Assembly: GCA_016235555.1 (NCBI GenBank)
Contig: JACRKC010000073.1
Location: 62,001 to 126,000, forward strand
DNA from: Verrucomicrobiota bacterium
GTDB lineage: Bacteria; Verrucomicrobiota; Verrucomicrobiia; Opitutales; Opitutaceae
Reading direction: 5' to 3'
DNA length: 64,000 nucleotides
Position 1 is the stretch's first letter; each line of letters begins with the position of its first letter. This document shows positions 17,645 through 26,147 of the stretch, piece by piece. The notes under the pieces were generated by a model. That model did no database searches, had not been told where the DNA came from, and worked only from the letters and a program-made list of their open reading frames with translations. A program made the position numbers and the translations under genes.

Positions 17645-18790
17645 ATGTCCAAAAAACCACTTCGCATCGGCCTCATCGGCTACAGCTTCATGGGCCGCGC
17701 TCACTCGAACGCGTTCCACCAGGTCAACCACTTCTTCCCCTCCAGCTACGAGCTCGTCCCGCAGGCCGTCTGCGGTCGCAACGAAGCCGCCGCAAAGGAA
17801 TTCGCCGAGAAGTGGGGCTACAAATCCGTCGAAACCGACTGGAAAAAACTCATCGCCCGCGACGACATCGATGTGATCGACGTCGCCACACCGAACAACC
17901 TCCACGCCGAGCAGGTCATCGCCGCTGCCAAGGCCGGCAAGATGATCCTCTGCGAAAAGCCCCTCGGCCTCAATGGCGCCGAGGCGAAGAAGATGGTCGA
18001 CGCCGTCAAGAAGGCCGGCGTCCCCAACATGGTCTGGTATAACTACCGCCGCTGCCCCGCCGTCGTCCTCGCGAAACAGCTCATCGACGCCGGCAAGCTC
18101 GGCAAAGTGTTCCACTACCGCGCGAACTTTCTCCAGGACTGGACCATCAGCCCCGAACTCCCGCAGGGCGGCACCGGCCTCTGGCGCCTCGACGTGAAAG
18201 TCGCCGGCTCCGGCGTCACGGGCGATTTGCTCGCGCATTGCATCGATACCGCGCTCTGGCTCAACGGCGGCATCAAGGACGTGAGCGCGATGACCGAAAC
18301 CTTCATCAAGGAGCGCAAACACAACCTCACCGGCAAAGTGGAAAAAGTCGGCATCGACGATGCATGCCTCTTCCACTGCCACTTCAACAACGGCTCGCTC
18401 GGCCTTTTCGAGTCGACCCGCTACGCCCGCGGCCACAAGGCGCTCTACACCTTCGAAATCAACGGCGAGAAGATGAGTCTCAAGTGGGACCTCCACGATC
18501 TGCACCGTCTCCAGATCTTCGACCACAGCGACGACGGTCAGGAGCGCGGCTGGAAGAGTGTGCATGTCTCCGACGGCGACCATCCCTACTGCGGCAAGTG
18601 GTGGGTGCCCGGCCTCCAGCTCGGCTACGAGCACAGCTTCGTGCACGCGATGGTCGAGTTCATCCAGGGCCTCGAGAGCGGCAAGGGCTGCACCCCGAAC
18701 TTCAAGGACGGCCTCGCCACCGACTACGTCGTCGACGCCGTGCTCGCCTCCGCGAAGGCGCGGAAGTGGGTCAAGGTCAAACAGGCCTGA
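17645..18790 (+). CDS. Gfo/Idh/MocA oxidoreductase, levoglucosan-dehydrogenase-like
   Basis: A 381-residue NAD(P)-dependent sugar dehydrogenase. The Rossmann motif is [17 protein letters not shown] at about 7-23; [19 protein letters not shown] and the EKPL motif with catalytic Lys (CEKPLGLNG) follow, then [20 protein letters not shown] and the C-terminal sheet with [20 protein letters not shown]. From memory, GFMGKAHS, NYRRTPAVALAKK, the LQDW segment and the P-LGIGY segment of actinobacterial levoglucosan dehydrogenase align well with these, so C3 oxidation of an anhydrosugar or glycoside is a reasonable guess. No signal peptide. It is the last gene of the cupin/TIM-barrel set and is followed by a hairpin and a probable terminator. 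Confidence 0.8.
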   Translation: MSKKPLRIGLIGYSFMGRAHSNAFHQVNHFFPSSYELVPQAVCGRNEAAAKEFAEKWGYKSVETDWKKLIARDDIDVIDVATPNNLHAEQVIAAAKAGKMILCEKPLGLNGAEAKKMVDAVKKAGVPNMVWYNYRRCPAVVLAKQLIDAGKLGKVFHYRANFLQDWTISPELPQGGTGLWRLDVKVAGSGVTGDLLAHCIDTALWLNGGIKDVSAMTETFIKERKHNLTGKVEKVGIDDACLFHCHFNNGSLGLFESTRYARGHKALYTFEINGEKMSLKWDLHDLHRLQIFDHSDDGQERGWKSVHVSDGDHPYCGKWWVPGLQLGYEHSFVHAMVEFIQGLESGKGCTPNFKDGLATDYVVDAVLASAKARKWVKVKQA

Positions 18791-18807
18791 GTGACGGTGA
18801 TTCTCGA

Positions 18808-18826
18808 ACGGGGCGAGACGCCCCGT
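18808..18826. repeat. Perfect 8-bp GC-rich hairpin
   Basis: ACGGGGCG-AGA-CGCCCCGT is a perfect palindrome with a 3-base loop, 18 bp downstream of the Gfo/Idh stop codon. It resembles one arm of the dispersed palindromic repeats. It may protect the operon mRNA 3' end together with the terminator just downstream. Confidence 0.55.
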
Positions 18827-18832
18827 CCAGGT

Positions 18833-18863
18833 GGCTGGGGCGTTTTGCCTCAGCCATTTTTTT
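18833..18863 (+). terminator. Intrinsic terminator after the Gfo/Idh operon
   Basis: GGCTGGGGC and GCCTCAGCC form a 9-bp stem with one wobble and a GTTTT loop, followed by A and a run of seven T residues. Its position after the last gene of the plus-strand operon and before a convergent gene fits a Rho-independent terminator. Confidence 0.75.
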
Positions 18864-18917
18864 CATCCGACACCGACTCTCACCGTTCGCCACCGTCGCG
18901 GGGCTGCGTTGCGCCGT

Positions 18918-19568
18918 TCAGTTTTTTCCGCGTTGCGCCACGAGCCACCAGAGGCCCCACGATGCCGCCAGCGCCGCCGCAAAGGCGATGCACGCGGTCG
19001 CAAACGAGTCGTCCGCCGCCACTGAATAGATCGCAGCCACGAGGAAATTGGGCACCAGCGTCACCGCAAATATCCTCCGCACCGGCACGCCGGCCGCCGC
19101 GGCGAGAATCACCGTTGTCTCCGCCATCACCGGCACGCTGCGCCAGCACGCGAGTGTCAGCGCAAGGCGTTTCTGCAGATTGTCCCGCAGCCGGGCCAGC
19201 TCCGCATCGGGAAAAAACTTCGGCGCGATGCGGCCCACTGCTGCCCGTCCGATCCACGCGGAAGCGAGCACGCCGGCTGACAGCCCCGCCGTGCCTCCCA
19301 CGATGCCGGCCAGCCGGCCGGCCTTGGCGGCAAGAAACATGATCACCAGGGTCGACGGCACCGGCGCGACCGAATCGGCGGCCAGCAGCGCAATCGCGAT
19401 GAGCGTAAGCGCGCCGGCCTGCTGCTCGCGCGACTTGAGCAGTGGCAGCACAAAATCCTCGCCGAAGATCGCGAAGGGCAGGCACACCACCGCGATCACC
19501 ACGCAGATGAAGCAGGTGGCCTTGACCGTGGTTGAGGCAGGTTGTTTCACGCGGAGGCGGGGCGGCAC
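18918..19568 (-). CDS. VTT/DedA-like membrane protein
   Basis: About 216 residues with four to five hydrophobic segments (CFICVVIAVVCLPFAIFG, TLIAIALLAADSVAPVPSTL, IVGGTAGLSAGVLASAWIGR, VPNFLVAAIYSVA, AFAAALAASWGLWWLVA). APVPSTLVIMFLAAKAG followed by a G-rich segment and GR matches the conserved core of VTT/DedA-superfamily proteins, and WRSVPVMAETTVILAAAAGV fits the second conserved region. Family members act in lipid scrambling or membrane homeostasis. The start is uncertain: GTG 19568 directly follows the upstream TAA (19571-19569), while GTG 19550 (VKQPAST) is equally plausible. It is the last gene of the minus-strand ABC operon. Confidence 0.65.
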   Translation of the reverse strand: MPPRLRVKQPASTTVKATCFICVVIAVVCLPFAIFGEDFVLPLLKSREQQAGALTLIAIALLAADSVAPVPSTLVIMFLAAKAGRLAGIVGGTAGLSAGVLASAWIGRAAVGRIAPKFFPDAELARLRDNLQKRLALTLACWRSVPVMAETTVILAAAAGVPVRRIFAVTLVPNFLVAAIYSVAADDSFATACIAFAAALAASWGLWWLVAQRGKN

Positions 19569-20972
19569 TTACTCAGGTTTTCTCCCCGAGAGTCGTTCGA
19601 TGAATTTGGTCGCATAAATGTAAACCCGCTCACGCACCAGCATCGGGTCGCCCGCGCCCCCCGGAATGCCCAGATCGGATATATCGTCGATCACCCTGCC
19701 CTCCTCCGGATGCAGCACGATCCATGTGAGCAGCTTGATCAACTTTTCCTTCGGGTAACTATCGGTGAGGTGCTGCAGCACCACGCGCGGAAGATAACGC
19801 TCCACCGGCATCTGGATCGCGTCGGGCACCGCGCAGACGTAGAGGAGATTGCGCACACACTGCACCTCGTCGGGCTCGCTCGCGGGCGGCCAGGCGAGCA
19901 GCTTGGTGCGCACCCCCTCGACCTGGTCGCGCACGAACTCATCCGGTTCCTCGTCGATCGGGGCGATGGGCGACACGACTCCGTGGTCCGGCGGCATGCG
20001 AAAATCGAGCGCGGCCACATCCTTGTCCGTGATCGTCATCCACGGTGGCTCCGGCGGCTTGGCGACGACTGGCGGTGGCGGGGTGGAAGCGACCACGGGA
20101 GGGGGCGGCGTGACGGCTGCGTCCGCCGGCGGCGGTGATGCGGGCTTGGTGATCACCCGTCCCCGTGTCTCCGCCGAAAATCCAATCGCGGCCCACGCGG
20201 CGAGCACGGCGATCAGCCAGGCCTTGCCACCACTCGCGAGAAACCGCTGCTGTCCATCCCAGCGGAACAGCTTTCCGCCCGCCAGAATTCCCGCACCGCC
20301 AATCACCGCGAGGGCCAGCAGCGGGAAGCGCACCGCGCCGAGGCCGCCGCCGTTCACGCAGCTTTGCAACGCCTCGACCGCGTAGCGCCCGGGGAAAAAC
20401 GCCGAAAGGTGCTGCGCCCACTCCGGCAGACTCTCGAGTCGCACCGCCACGCCGCCGATGATCAGCATCGGCAGGAAAATGCACTGCCCCAGCGCCTGCA
20501 CCGCCGGCACGGTGTCCGCCAGCGCCGCGATCACGAGCCCGAGCCCGATGAAGGCAAACGCCACGAGCGTGAACGCCGCCCACAGCCCGAGCGGATGCGC
20601 CGGCGCCGTCATCCCCACGGCAAGCGCCACGGCGAGTTGCAGCAGCCCCGCGCTCAACACGATCACGTAGCGCGCGACGGCGGTGCTCACGACCACCGTC
20701 CAGGTCGGCACCGGTGTGAGCCGGTAGCGCCGCCACACCCCGCGCTCGCGCTCGCTCACCAAGGTCGTCGGCAGCCCGAAGCAAGCGCCCCCGAGCACAC
20801 TCACCGTCAGCAGCTCGCCCATGTGCCGCAGCAGCGGCACGCTTTCGTAGCGATACAGCACCCAGAAGGCGGCCAGGAAAATCAGGGGGAACAGATAGCC
20901 GTAGGCCAGGGCCATGGTGTTGCGCGCGTGCAGGCGCACAGTGGCCGCCAGATGGCGCCGCAGGCCGTTCAT
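19569..20972 (-). CDS. ABC-2 permease with proline-rich linker and extra C-terminal domain
   Basis: The first ~250 residues are an ABC2_membrane-type permease with six hydrophobic segments (AYGYLFPLIFLAAFWVLYRY, VIVLSAGLLQLAVALAVG, LGQCIFLPMLIIGGVAV and others) and the ERERGVWRRYRLTPVP cytoplasmic motif typical of multidrug/NodJ-like exporters. After a further membrane segment (AWLIAVLAAWAAIGF) comes a proline-rich linker (residues about 305-335, repeated TPPPPVVA) and then a soluble domain of about 135 residues with no recognised motif, ending TKFIERLSGRKPE. At 467 residues it is about 200 longer than ordinary permeases of this type. Its ATG overlaps the stop of the ATPase gene, so the two subunits are translationally coupled. 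Confidence 0.75.
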   Translation of the reverse strand: MNGLRRHLAATVRLHARNTMALAYGYLFPLIFLAAFWVLYRYESVPLLRHMGELLTVSVLGGACFGLPTTLVSERERGVWRRYRLTPVPTWTVVVSTAVARYVIVLSAGLLQLAVALAVGMTAPAHPLGLWAAFTLVAFAFIGLGLVIAALADTVPAVQALGQCIFLPMLIIGGVAVRLESLPEWAQHLSAFFPGRYAVEALQSCVNGGGLGAVRFPLLALAVIGGAGILAGGKLFRWDGQQRFLASGGKAWLIAVLAAWAAIGFSAETRGRVITKPASPPPADAAVTPPPPVVASTPPPPVVAKPPEPPWMTITDKDVAALDFRMPPDHGVVSPIAPIDEEPDEFVRDQVEGVRTKLLAWPPASEPDEVQCVRNLLYVCAVPDAIQMPVERYLPRVVLQHLTDSYPKEKLIKLLTWIVLHPEEGRVIDDISDLGIPGGAGDPMLVRERVYIYATKFIERLSGRKPE

Positions 20973-21907
20973 CGGCGGCCCTCCCCCGCCCCCGCGCGGT
21001 CGGTGCGCCGCGTGAGCTGCAGGAATGCATCTTCGAGCGAGGGTTGATCCACCGTCAGGCTGATCAGCCGGATGCCCTGTCCTCGCAGCACCACTGCCAG
21101 CTCGCCGAGCGCGGTCGTCGCATCCGTGGTGTGAAACATCGCCCGCGTGCCTTCGATCGCGATATCCGTGATCCCGCACCGCGCCGGCCAACCCGCCACA
21201 TCGATGACGCGGTCGGTGGCCAAAATCACCACCTGGGTGCGGCTCATCTCCCCCAGGAGGCTCCCGGGCTCCCCCCGGGCCAGAATCCGGCCGTGGTCGA
21301 TGATCGCGACCTGATCACATAGTTCCTCAGCTTCAGCCAGGTCGTGCGTCGTCAACAGCACGGTGCACCCCTCGGACTGCATTTTTCGGATCTCCGCACG
21401 CAATTCACGGCGCGCCTGGGTGTCGAGCCCCGCCGTCGGCTCGTCGAGCACCACCAGTTCGGGACGGTTCACGAACGCCAGGGCGAGCGCCAGTCGCTGC
21501 TTCTCTCCGCCCGACAACGTCGCAAAGCGCGCATCCGCTTTCGCGCGAAGGTCGAACCGCCGTAGCAAATCCGCCGTGTCCTCCCGCTGGCGATAAAAGG
21601 CCCCCAGCAACTCGATCGCTTCGCGGGGGGTGATCGCCTCTTGGAGTGCGGTGGCCTGCAGCGCCACCCCGATCCGCTGCTTCATCTCCCGCGGCTCACG
21701 ACGGACATCGATGCCACAGACCTCGATATATCCTTCGTCGGGTTCGCGCAGACCGATGATGCACTCGACCGTGGTCGTCTTGCCGGCCCCGTTGGGGCCA
21801 AGCAGACCGAAGATCGTGCCGCGCGCCACCTCCAGGTTGATCCCATCGACCGCACGCGTCGCGCCATAGGCTTTGCGAAGGTCTCGGACGATGACTTGGG
21901 CGGGCAT
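20969..21907 (-). CDS. ABC transporter ATP-binding protein
   Basis: A 312-residue ABC ATPase of the CcmA/NodI-DrrA type: Walker A GPNGAGKTT at about 40, Q-loop region, signature LSGGEKQRL, Walker B ELVVLDEPTAGLD and H-loop TTHDLAEAEELCD. The C-terminal 90 residues follow the pattern of drug/polysaccharide exporters (ILARGEPGSLLGEM). The start at 21907 (MPAQVIVRDLRKAYG) is preferred; an ATG at 21955 would add 16 residues. It is the first gene of a three-gene minus-strand unit (ATPase, permease, VTT-like protein) and overlaps the permease by 4 bp. Substrate unknown. Confidence 0.88.
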   Translation of the reverse strand: MPAQVIVRDLRKAYGATRAVDGINLEVARGTIFGLLGPNGAGKTTTVECIIGLREPDEGYIEVCGIDVRREPREMKQRIGVALQATALQEAITPREAIELLGAFYRQREDTADLLRRFDLRAKADARFATLSGGEKQRLALALAFVNRPELVVLDEPTAGLDTQARRELRAEIRKMQSEGCTVLLTTHDLAEAEELCDQVAIIDHGRILARGEPGSLLGEMSRTQVVILATDRVIDVAGWPARCGITDIAIEGTRAMFHTTDATTALGELAVVLRGQGIRLISLTVDQPSLEDAFLQLTRRTDRAGAGEGRR

Positions 21908-21994
21908 GGGCGACGGCGGAGTGTCGTCGATAGGCGGTGCCCCACGGTTGAACAAGCCGATTCCTGCGCACCCAACCCGGGCGCGGCCGGGCCG

Positions 21995-22801
21995 TCAGCG
22001 GCCCTTCACCGATCGGCGCGAGATTTTCGGCCGCGGCGTTTGGGCGGCGACCATGGTGGCGTCGTCGCTCATTCCCTTTTTGATGAAGTCGACGCCGGGC
22101 GACGGCGTCCGCACCTTGATATCCTTCGCCACCACGGAGTCTTTTCCGATCATCTCCACCGTAGCAGAGGCGATGATCGGAAGATATTTCCGGAGATCCT
22201 TGCTCTCATCCTCGGTGCTGCTGTGGATGCTCCACAATTGCGCCGGAGGTTTTCCCTCCGCGGCTGGTTTGTTGTCCCGTGCGGTGATGCGGAGGTATTT
22301 TTCGTAAACGACCACTTCGCGCGGCACTTCATCAAAGCCCACGAGTTCGGTGCGTGGTGGCTCGTAGACCGCCACGGTGCGGGTGCTCGTGACGCCCCGG
22401 CTGCTGGTGACGGGCACCTGTTCATAGCGCACGCCGCCTCCCACCTGGGCATAAACCGGCACGCTCACACGCTCGATCTTGGTGCGCGGAGCGGCCACAC
22501 CATAATCGAGTTCGACAATCATGTCCGCCGTCTCAGCCGTGGGTGCCTCGTAAAGCCCGCGACCGGACAGCGCCGTCTTGATAAACTCCGCCGCTTCCTG
22601 GTGGCGCAGGCTGTCGTCGGCGAGCGCGGCCCCCTTGCTGTGCAGCTTGTAGGATTGGGCCTCCGCGCTTGCGACCGCATCAGCCTTGGAAACCGCGTCG
22701 ACTTTCACGCGGTAGGTCGTTCCGGTGCACCCGGCGCACAGCACTGCCACGGCCATCGGACACCACGCCAGCGCACTACTGCCGGAGGGACTCGCTTTCA
22801 T
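21995..22801 (-). CDS. Lipoprotein of unknown function
   Basis: A 268-residue protein with a lipoprotein signal ending LCAGC near residue 25. No family was recognised. The mature region is mostly soluble, with a central segment rich in Val and Tyr (RVSVPVYAQVGGGVRYEQVP) and a basic C-terminus (RPKISRRSVKGR). It lies 88 bp downstream of another lipoprotein gene (22890-23576) on the same strand. Both are divergent from the ExbB/vWA cassette, so a role at the envelope alongside that cassette is possible but only suggested by position. Confidence 0.7.
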   Translation of the reverse strand: MKASPSGSSALAWCPMAVAVLCAGCTGTTYRVKVDAVSKADAVASAEAQSYKLHSKGAALADDSLRHQEAAEFIKTALSGRGLYEAPTAETADMIVELDYGVAAPRTKIERVSVPVYAQVGGGVRYEQVPVTSSRGVTSTRTVAVYEPPRTELVGFDEVPREVVVYEKYLRITARDNKPAAEGKPPAQLWSIHSSTEDESKDLRKYLPIIASATVEMIGKDSVVAKDIKVRTPSPGVDFIKKGMSDDATMVAAQTPRPKISRRSVKGR

Positions 22802-22889
22802 GGCACTTTTTGGGGTTGGGGTTCATGTGGGGTAATCTGGCGGTGCGCATCCGTGGCTCGGTGACGGCAGGAACCGTGCCGCTCGGCCG

Positions 22890-23576
22890 CTAGTTTCCTG
22901 GCTTCACCGCGGCCGATGGTGCCGGTGGCGATGCCTCGAGTTTCTTTTCGGCCGTCGTCGGGACCGCTGACGCCTTGGCCGTCGGGTCTTCACCTTTGAG
23001 GCGGGCGAGTTCCTCCTCCAATTGCGCGATCTTGGCCTCGGTCTGCAGCGTCTTCTCCTTCGCATCATCCAAGGCCAGTTTCTTGGCCTTCGCTGCGGCC
23101 CGTTCGTCCTCCAGCCGCTTCAGCCGGTCCTTCACGGACTCGAGTTTCTTCTGGGCGTCGTTCAGCTCGATGTCGGAGATGCGGAAGCCTTGGGCGATCG
23201 CGAGTTCCTCCTCCATCTCCGCTTTGCGGCGCGCTTCTTCACTCCGCTTTTTTGCGAGATCCTGCTGGTAGGCCCGCTCCTGCGCCAGCCGGTCCTGTTC
23301 TTTGCGGTCTTTCGCTTCCTGCACGAGACCGACGATGCCGCCGATCAATGCGCCGGCGCCGGCGCCGACCGCCGCACCGGTGCCCGTGCCCATGCTGCTG
23401 TTGCTGCCGACGACCGCACCGCCCAGGCCACCGATCACCGCGCCGGTGCCGGCGTTCGACGCGGTCTTTGACGGCGCCACGCCCGACGAACAGGCGCTGG
23501 TGAACAAAACCGCGCACGCGACGGCGGCGCAGCCGGTGTGTTTTAGTCTCGAATGGGGAACGGGGAACAGCGACAT
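22890..23576 (-). CDS. Glycine-zipper lipoprotein with coiled coil
   Basis: A 228-residue protein with a lipoprotein signal (CAVLFTSAC near residue 29), a glycine-zipper membrane segment at about 42-85 (GTGAVIGGLGGAVVG then GTGAAVGAGAGALIGGIVG), and a long charged region at about 88-200 rich in Glu, Lys and Ala with heptad-like spacing, likely a coiled coil. The tail is Pro/Ala-rich. Glycine-zipper lipoproteins of this kind (for example SlyB- or YMGG-type) act in the envelope. It starts 202 bp from the divergent ExbB-like gene, so the two probably share a regulatory region. Confidence 0.75.
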   Translation of the reverse strand: MSLFPVPHSRLKHTGCAAVACAVLFTSACSSGVAPSKTASNAGTGAVIGGLGGAVVGSNSSMGTGTGAAVGAGAGALIGGIVGLVQEAKDRKEQDRLAQERAYQQDLAKKRSEEARRKAEMEEELAIAQGFRISDIELNDAQKKLESVKDRLKRLEDERAAAKAKKLALDDAKEKTLQTEAKIAQLEEELARLKGEDPTAKASAVPTTAEKKLEASPPAPSAAVKPGN

Positions 23577-23778
23577 GACAAAAATGAGTGATTAAGTTGC
23601 CGGCGTTTGGACTCGCGCTATCCTAACAGGGTCCGCTTTTTTCTCAAACGAGCGTATGCGATTACCCCCGATGCCCACCCCTGCAACGCAGCACGTTGCA
23701 TCTCACGCGGGCCGTTTCGTTTGAACATTTTGGACATACTCTTCGTCCCACTCGTCTTGCTGACCAAATCCTAGCCCT

Positions 23779-24633
23779 ATGACTTCCAAAAACAAGGGGT
23801 TTCTTTCCCTCGAGTTCCTGGTGCCGATCTTCGCGTTCGTCACCTCGGTCGTCTCGATTCACTTTCTCTACAAGTTCGTGGTCACGCCACGGGCGCATGA
23901 GTTGGAGCTCCGGCGCAGTGTGTTGATGAAGCAAGGCGCCATCGACAGCAGTGAAGTCAAGGCCCGGTCGGTCTTCCTGGTGATCAAGGATCTCGAGCCC
24001 CAGTTCGAGATCGTGTTCACCTTCTGGGGGCTGATGATCCTCGGCTACAAAATGGCCCAGGTGCAGCGGGAGCGGGCGATGTTCAAGCACGACCTGCTCC
24101 GCCTCCATCCCGGCGAGCGCGTGATTCCGGAAGATGCGCTGGATCGATACAAGGAAATCAAAAATACGCTCGAGCGGCGGCCGGAATGGCGCGACCGCCT
24201 GCTGGCCGAGTGCCAGCTCGCCGCCCTGCACCGCTTTCACGCCACGTCCTCGATCCAGGACGCCGCCAACGCCGTGCGCGAACGCGCCGAACTTGCCGCC
24301 GACCACCTCGACTCGGGCCTCGGTCTGGTCCGCTACATCGCGTGGGCGATTCCGGCCATCGGGTTCATCGGCACGGTGCGCGGCATCGGCGATGCCCTGA
24401 CGTTCGCCGAGCAGGCGATCAAGGGCGACATCTCAGCCGTCACGACGTGGCTGGGTCTCGCGTTCAACTCCACGTTCGTCGGCCTGGCTCTCTGCATCGT
24501 GTTGATGTTTGTGTTGCATCTGGTGCAGGGACTGCAGGAGTCGCTGGTCATCGATACCCAGACCCACTGCCGGGACAAACTCATCGACCTGATGAAGGTG
24601 CCCACGAAGGAAGAGTCCGCCACCTTTGCCTGA
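23779..24633 (+). CDS. MotA/TolQ/ExbB-like proton-channel protein
   Basis: A 284-residue membrane protein with four predicted segments: about 12-34, 76-93, 183-202 and 223-250. The last two carry the MotA_ExbB pattern: IPAIGFIGTVRGIGDALTFA and TTWLGLAFNSTFVGLALCIV, with the Pro/Gly of the third helix and the Thr/Ser of the fourth helix expected near a proton path. The 90-residue cytoplasmic loop is charged. ExbB, TolQ and MotA form pentamers that turn proton flow into force on a partner with an Asp-bearing single helix. No ExbD or MotB gene is present, but the two downstream vWA proteins have an Asp at the start of their only helix. First gene of a four-gene operon. Confidence 0.82.
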   Translation: MTSKNKGFLSLEFLVPIFAFVTSVVSIHFLYKFVVTPRAHELELRRSVLMKQGAIDSSEVKARSVFLVIKDLEPQFEIVFTFWGLMILGYKMAQVQRERAMFKHDLLRLHPGERVIPEDALDRYKEIKNTLERRPEWRDRLLAECQLAALHRFHATSSIQDAANAVRERAELAADHLDSGLGLVRYIAWAIPAIGFIGTVRGIGDALTFAEQAIKGDISAVTTWLGLAFNSTFVGLALCIVLMFVLHLVQGLQESLVIDTQTHCRDKLIDLMKVPTKEESATFA

Positions 24634-24644
24634 ACCTTCCGCCC

Positions 24645-26129
24645 ATGCCCAATACGCTCGGACTGGAACTCTGCGACGCCGGCTTCATCACCGCCAGTTG
24701 CGCCCAAGGTGAACCCGCCCTCCTCGGCATCCCCGATCGCACCGGCGCCACGGACTGGCCCGGATTCGTGTATCATGAGGGTGCGGACTACACCTTCGGG
24801 CGCGCCGCCGAGGACATGTGGTTCGTCCACCCCCGGAGGGTCGCGCACACCTTTTGGTCCAAGCTCGCCCATGAGCCCTCCGCGCTCACCGTCGCCGGCA
24901 AGCCGCCCTCGTTTTCCGAGCTCGCTTTCTTTTTTCTTCGCGAGTTCGCCCAGCGCCTCGCCGCGACCGCCGGTCCTTGCGAAAAGCTCGTTCTCGCGGT
25001 GCCCGGCGCTTATCTGAAGGATACCGCCACCGAGGACGAAAAGATCGGCCTGCTGCTCGGCATGGCGGATGAGTTGAAGCTTCCGCTGGCCGGCATCGTG
25101 GATCTGGGCTGTGCCGCGCTGTGCGATCCGCGCTCGCCGGGTTTCAACGTCGCCCTGCCCATTGTGGTGGTGGATGTGCAACAGGAGGGCACGGATTTTT
25201 CCCTGTTCGCCGTCGACGAACAACTCGAGCGCCAGCATTTCCTTCATCTGCCCAACTCCGGTTACGTGCCGCTGTTCAAGCATCTCACGGCGGCGATGGG
25301 AAATCGTTTCCTCCGGCACACGGCGTTCGACATCCTGGAGGATGGCCGGATCGAGCAGACCTTTTTTCGCCAGACCAAGAATTTCTTCCTCGGAGGCGCC
25401 GCGGAGCACCGGTATCAAATCAACACCGCCACGCGCAACTATGAGATGCTCGCCAAGCAGGACCAGCTGGCCGGCGATGCGCAGGCGTTCATCAACACCC
25501 TCGTCCAGGCCCTCCACTCATTCCTCGATCACGCCGCGCAGACTCCGGCCCTCTGCACGGTCGCGCTGACGGCGCGCACCTCCGCCCTGCCCGGAATCGA
25601 TGCGCGCTTGAAGGCGGCGGGGTTCGGCCGCCAGTTGCGCCTCCACCCCGGTGCCGCCGCGTGCGGTGCCGCGCGAATCGGGTTTAACCGCCTGCAGGTG
25701 CCGGCCGACATCTCCGAAGTCTCGGTCGCCATTTCGGTTCCACTCAGTGACACCCGCCGGCTCGCCGCCGCGGCCTGCGAAACCAGACTGCACAAAGCCC
25801 GCCACGCGGGGGCGCCGCCGCTGCCGACCCATGCCATCGTCGACGGCATCGGCCACGACCTCGCGGGCCACGGCGCCTTCACGATCGGCGGCGCCGGTTC
25901 GGGTGCGCACCTCGTTTTGCCTGATTCGTTTTCCCACTCGGCCGACGCCTCGGTTGCCCTGGTCCGCGAAAATGGCCGCGTGTGGTTCGTCGAGCCGCCC
26001 GGGCCCGGCACAGGCGGCGCCGCCTCCCGCATCCCGCTCGGGGCGGGTGATCGGCTGGCGTTGCGCTGCGGAACGGCGGCGGCCGAAATTCTCTTCGCGC
26101 ACTGCCCGTCGCCGGGGTCCAGCCGCTAG
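24645..26129 (+). CDS. Divergent actin/Hsp70-fold protein with FHA-like C-terminal domain
   Basis: A 494-residue soluble protein. The N-terminal ~370 residues look like a strongly diverged ASKHA (Hsp70/FtsA) fold: TLGLELCDAGFITAS at the start (phosphate-1-like), and PIVVVDVQQEGTDFSLFAVD at about 167-186 (phosphate-2-like, but the usual DxGGGT glycines are replaced). The last ~90 residues, with FTIGGAGSGAHLVLPD, FSHSADASVALVRENGRVWF and IPLGAGDRLALRCG, follow the FHA fold order, although the Arg and Ser/His that read phosphothreonine are not clearly preserved. It lies 11 bp after the channel gene and 18 bp before the first vWA gene. ATP use and phospho-peptide binding are guesses. Confidence 0.55.
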   Translation: MPNTLGLELCDAGFITASCAQGEPALLGIPDRTGATDWPGFVYHEGADYTFGRAAEDMWFVHPRRVAHTFWSKLAHEPSALTVAGKPPSFSELAFFFLREFAQRLAATAGPCEKLVLAVPGAYLKDTATEDEKIGLLLGMADELKLPLAGIVDLGCAALCDPRSPGFNVALPIVVVDVQQEGTDFSLFAVDEQLERQHFLHLPNSGYVPLFKHLTAAMGNRFLRHTAFDILEDGRIEQTFFRQTKNFFLGGAAEHRYQINTATRNYEMLAKQDQLAGDAQAFINTLVQALHSFLDHAAQTPALCTVALTARTSALPGIDARLKAAGFGRQLRLHPGAAACGAARIGFNRLQVPADISEVSVAISVPLSDTRRLAAAACETRLHKARHAGAPPLPTHAIVDGIGHDLAGHGAFTIGGAGSGAHLVLPDSFSHSADASVALVRENGRVWFVEPPGPGTGGAASRIPLGAGDRLALRCGTAAAEILFAHCPSPGSSR

Positions 26130-26147
26130 GCCGCCGGGGTTTCCCTC

